This document shows, piece by piece, positions 5,571 to 6,000 of a stretch of DNA of 6,000 nucleotides. Within the stretch, counting starts at the first letter, position 1, and every line of letters starts with the position of its first letter. Source of the DNA: a bacterium (lineage in GTDB: Bacteria > Chlamydiota > Chlamydiia > Chlamydiales > 2-12-FULL-49-11); the NCBI GenBank assembly GCA_022600215.1, contig JAHZKV010000135.1, forward strand, positions 1 through 6,000, written 5' to 3'. The position numbers were made by a program, and so were the translations under genes. The notes beneath the pieces were generated by a model that saw only the letters and a program-made list of their open reading frames with translations, was not told where the DNA came from and did not search any database.

Positions 5571-6000
5571 ATACTGCGGGCAGTTCCTTATGCTTTGGAT
5601 TGAGTAATACATTGAAAATAGGGAATTGATACAAATGGATGAGGAAGTTTTCAATGGTGGCGGAGGGATCTTTTCGCCCTTCTGCTGCTATGATGTATAG
5701 AAGGGAGACTATTTCTCCAAACAAAAACCAGCTCAAACTAAACGATGGTACATCAATAAGGTAGAGGCTTTTAATTTTTTCTTTTAAAAGGCGGCCAAGG
5801 TAGGAATGAGAATCGATTTTCTTATATAGCGCTAACAACCTTGTGAGGATAATTTTGCTTTCCTTTTCCAGCTCAATAAATATGTCCTCGTTACGTTTAG
5901 GAAGAAGATAGGAGAAGGTGTTTTTGATGTAAGCTTTTGCATCTTCAAGAGACAATTCTTTGATGTGTGGGTTCGTAAGAGAGTTCTTAATATCTACCTG
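5533..6000 (-). CDS. Unrecognised protein, C-terminal part (runs off the window)
   Basis: The minus-strand frame is open from the window edge at 6000 down to the TAA at 5533-5535, giving 155 residues of the C-terminal part. No ATG occurs in this frame within the window. A TTG at 5953-5955 could start a shorter product, but the frame continues unbroken for 15 codons upstream of it, so the true start is most likely outside. The first part is charged and lysine/glutamate-rich. A hydrophobic stretch (roughly SLSWFLFGEIVSLLYIIAA) could be one membrane helix or a buried helix, followed by FLIHLYQFPIFNVLLNP. The composition suggests a mainly helical protein. I recognise no family. The last 12 codons and the stop overlap the 3' end of the hydrolase gene on the opposite strand, which is a little unusual. 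Without the N-terminal half, function cannot be stated. Confidence 0.7.
   Translation of the reverse strand, partial: QVDIKNSLTNPHIKELSLEDAKAYIKNTFSYLLPKRNEDIFIELEKESKIILTRLLALYKKIDSHSYLGRLLKEKIKSLYLIDVPSFSLSWFLFGEIVSLLYIIAAEGRKDPSATIENFLIHLYQFPIFNVLLNPKHKELPAVFIKLQMTSPSEL

Noticed and set aside
5573..5584. ACTGCGGGCAGT just after the hydrolase stop as a terminator hairpin.
   Set aside because: Only about four pairs can form, no T-run follows, and it lies within the coding sequence of the convergent gene.

Overview
The window looks like chromosome from a member of the Chlamydiae, most likely one of the amoeba-associated or other 'environmental' families rather than Chlamydia itself. The main reason is the nrdA-nrdB pair. 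The R2 protein resembles Chlamydia trachomatis NrdB nearly end to end, as recalled from knowledge of that protein. It has the diagnostic Phe in place of the radical Tyr and six glutamate/histidine metal ligands at matching spacing. The R1 protein has the long chlamydial N-terminal extension made of several ATP-cone units. The DNA is moderately AT-rich. No database search was possible, so genus and family are inference.

Layout: (1) 30-1061, minus strand: nrdB, class Ic ribonucleotide reductase small subunit. (2) 1062-1266: a 205-base gap between nrdA and nrdB, dominated by a large imperfect inverted repeat (1162-1273) that runs into the end of nrdA and contains its stop codon. (3) 1267-4455, minus strand: nrdA, 1062-residue large subunit with three ATP-cone-like units. 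(4) 4456-4715: divergent control region with two NrdR-type boxes 32 bp apart in front of nrdA and a third NrdR-like palindrome nearer the plus-strand gene. (5) 4716-5570, plus strand: alpha/beta hydrolase of the proline-iminopeptidase (S33) type with a complete catalytic triad. (6) 5533-6000, minus strand: C-terminal 155 residues of an unrecognised protein, overlapping the hydrolase tail by 38 bp and running off the window.

Functionally, nrdA and nrdB together make the aerobic enzyme that reduces ribonucleoside diphosphates to deoxyribonucleotides. They are most likely co-transcribed from a promoter at about 4526-4555 that is embedded in the NrdR boxes, so the operon should be repressed by NrdR when dATP/ATP signals are adequate. 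The NrdR-like site before the hydrolase raises the possibility that the divergent gene is also touched by this control. No mobile-element genes, RNA genes or CRISPR are visible. The least explained features are the nrdA/nrdB inverted repeat, the third NrdR-like box and the unrecognised gene at the right edge.
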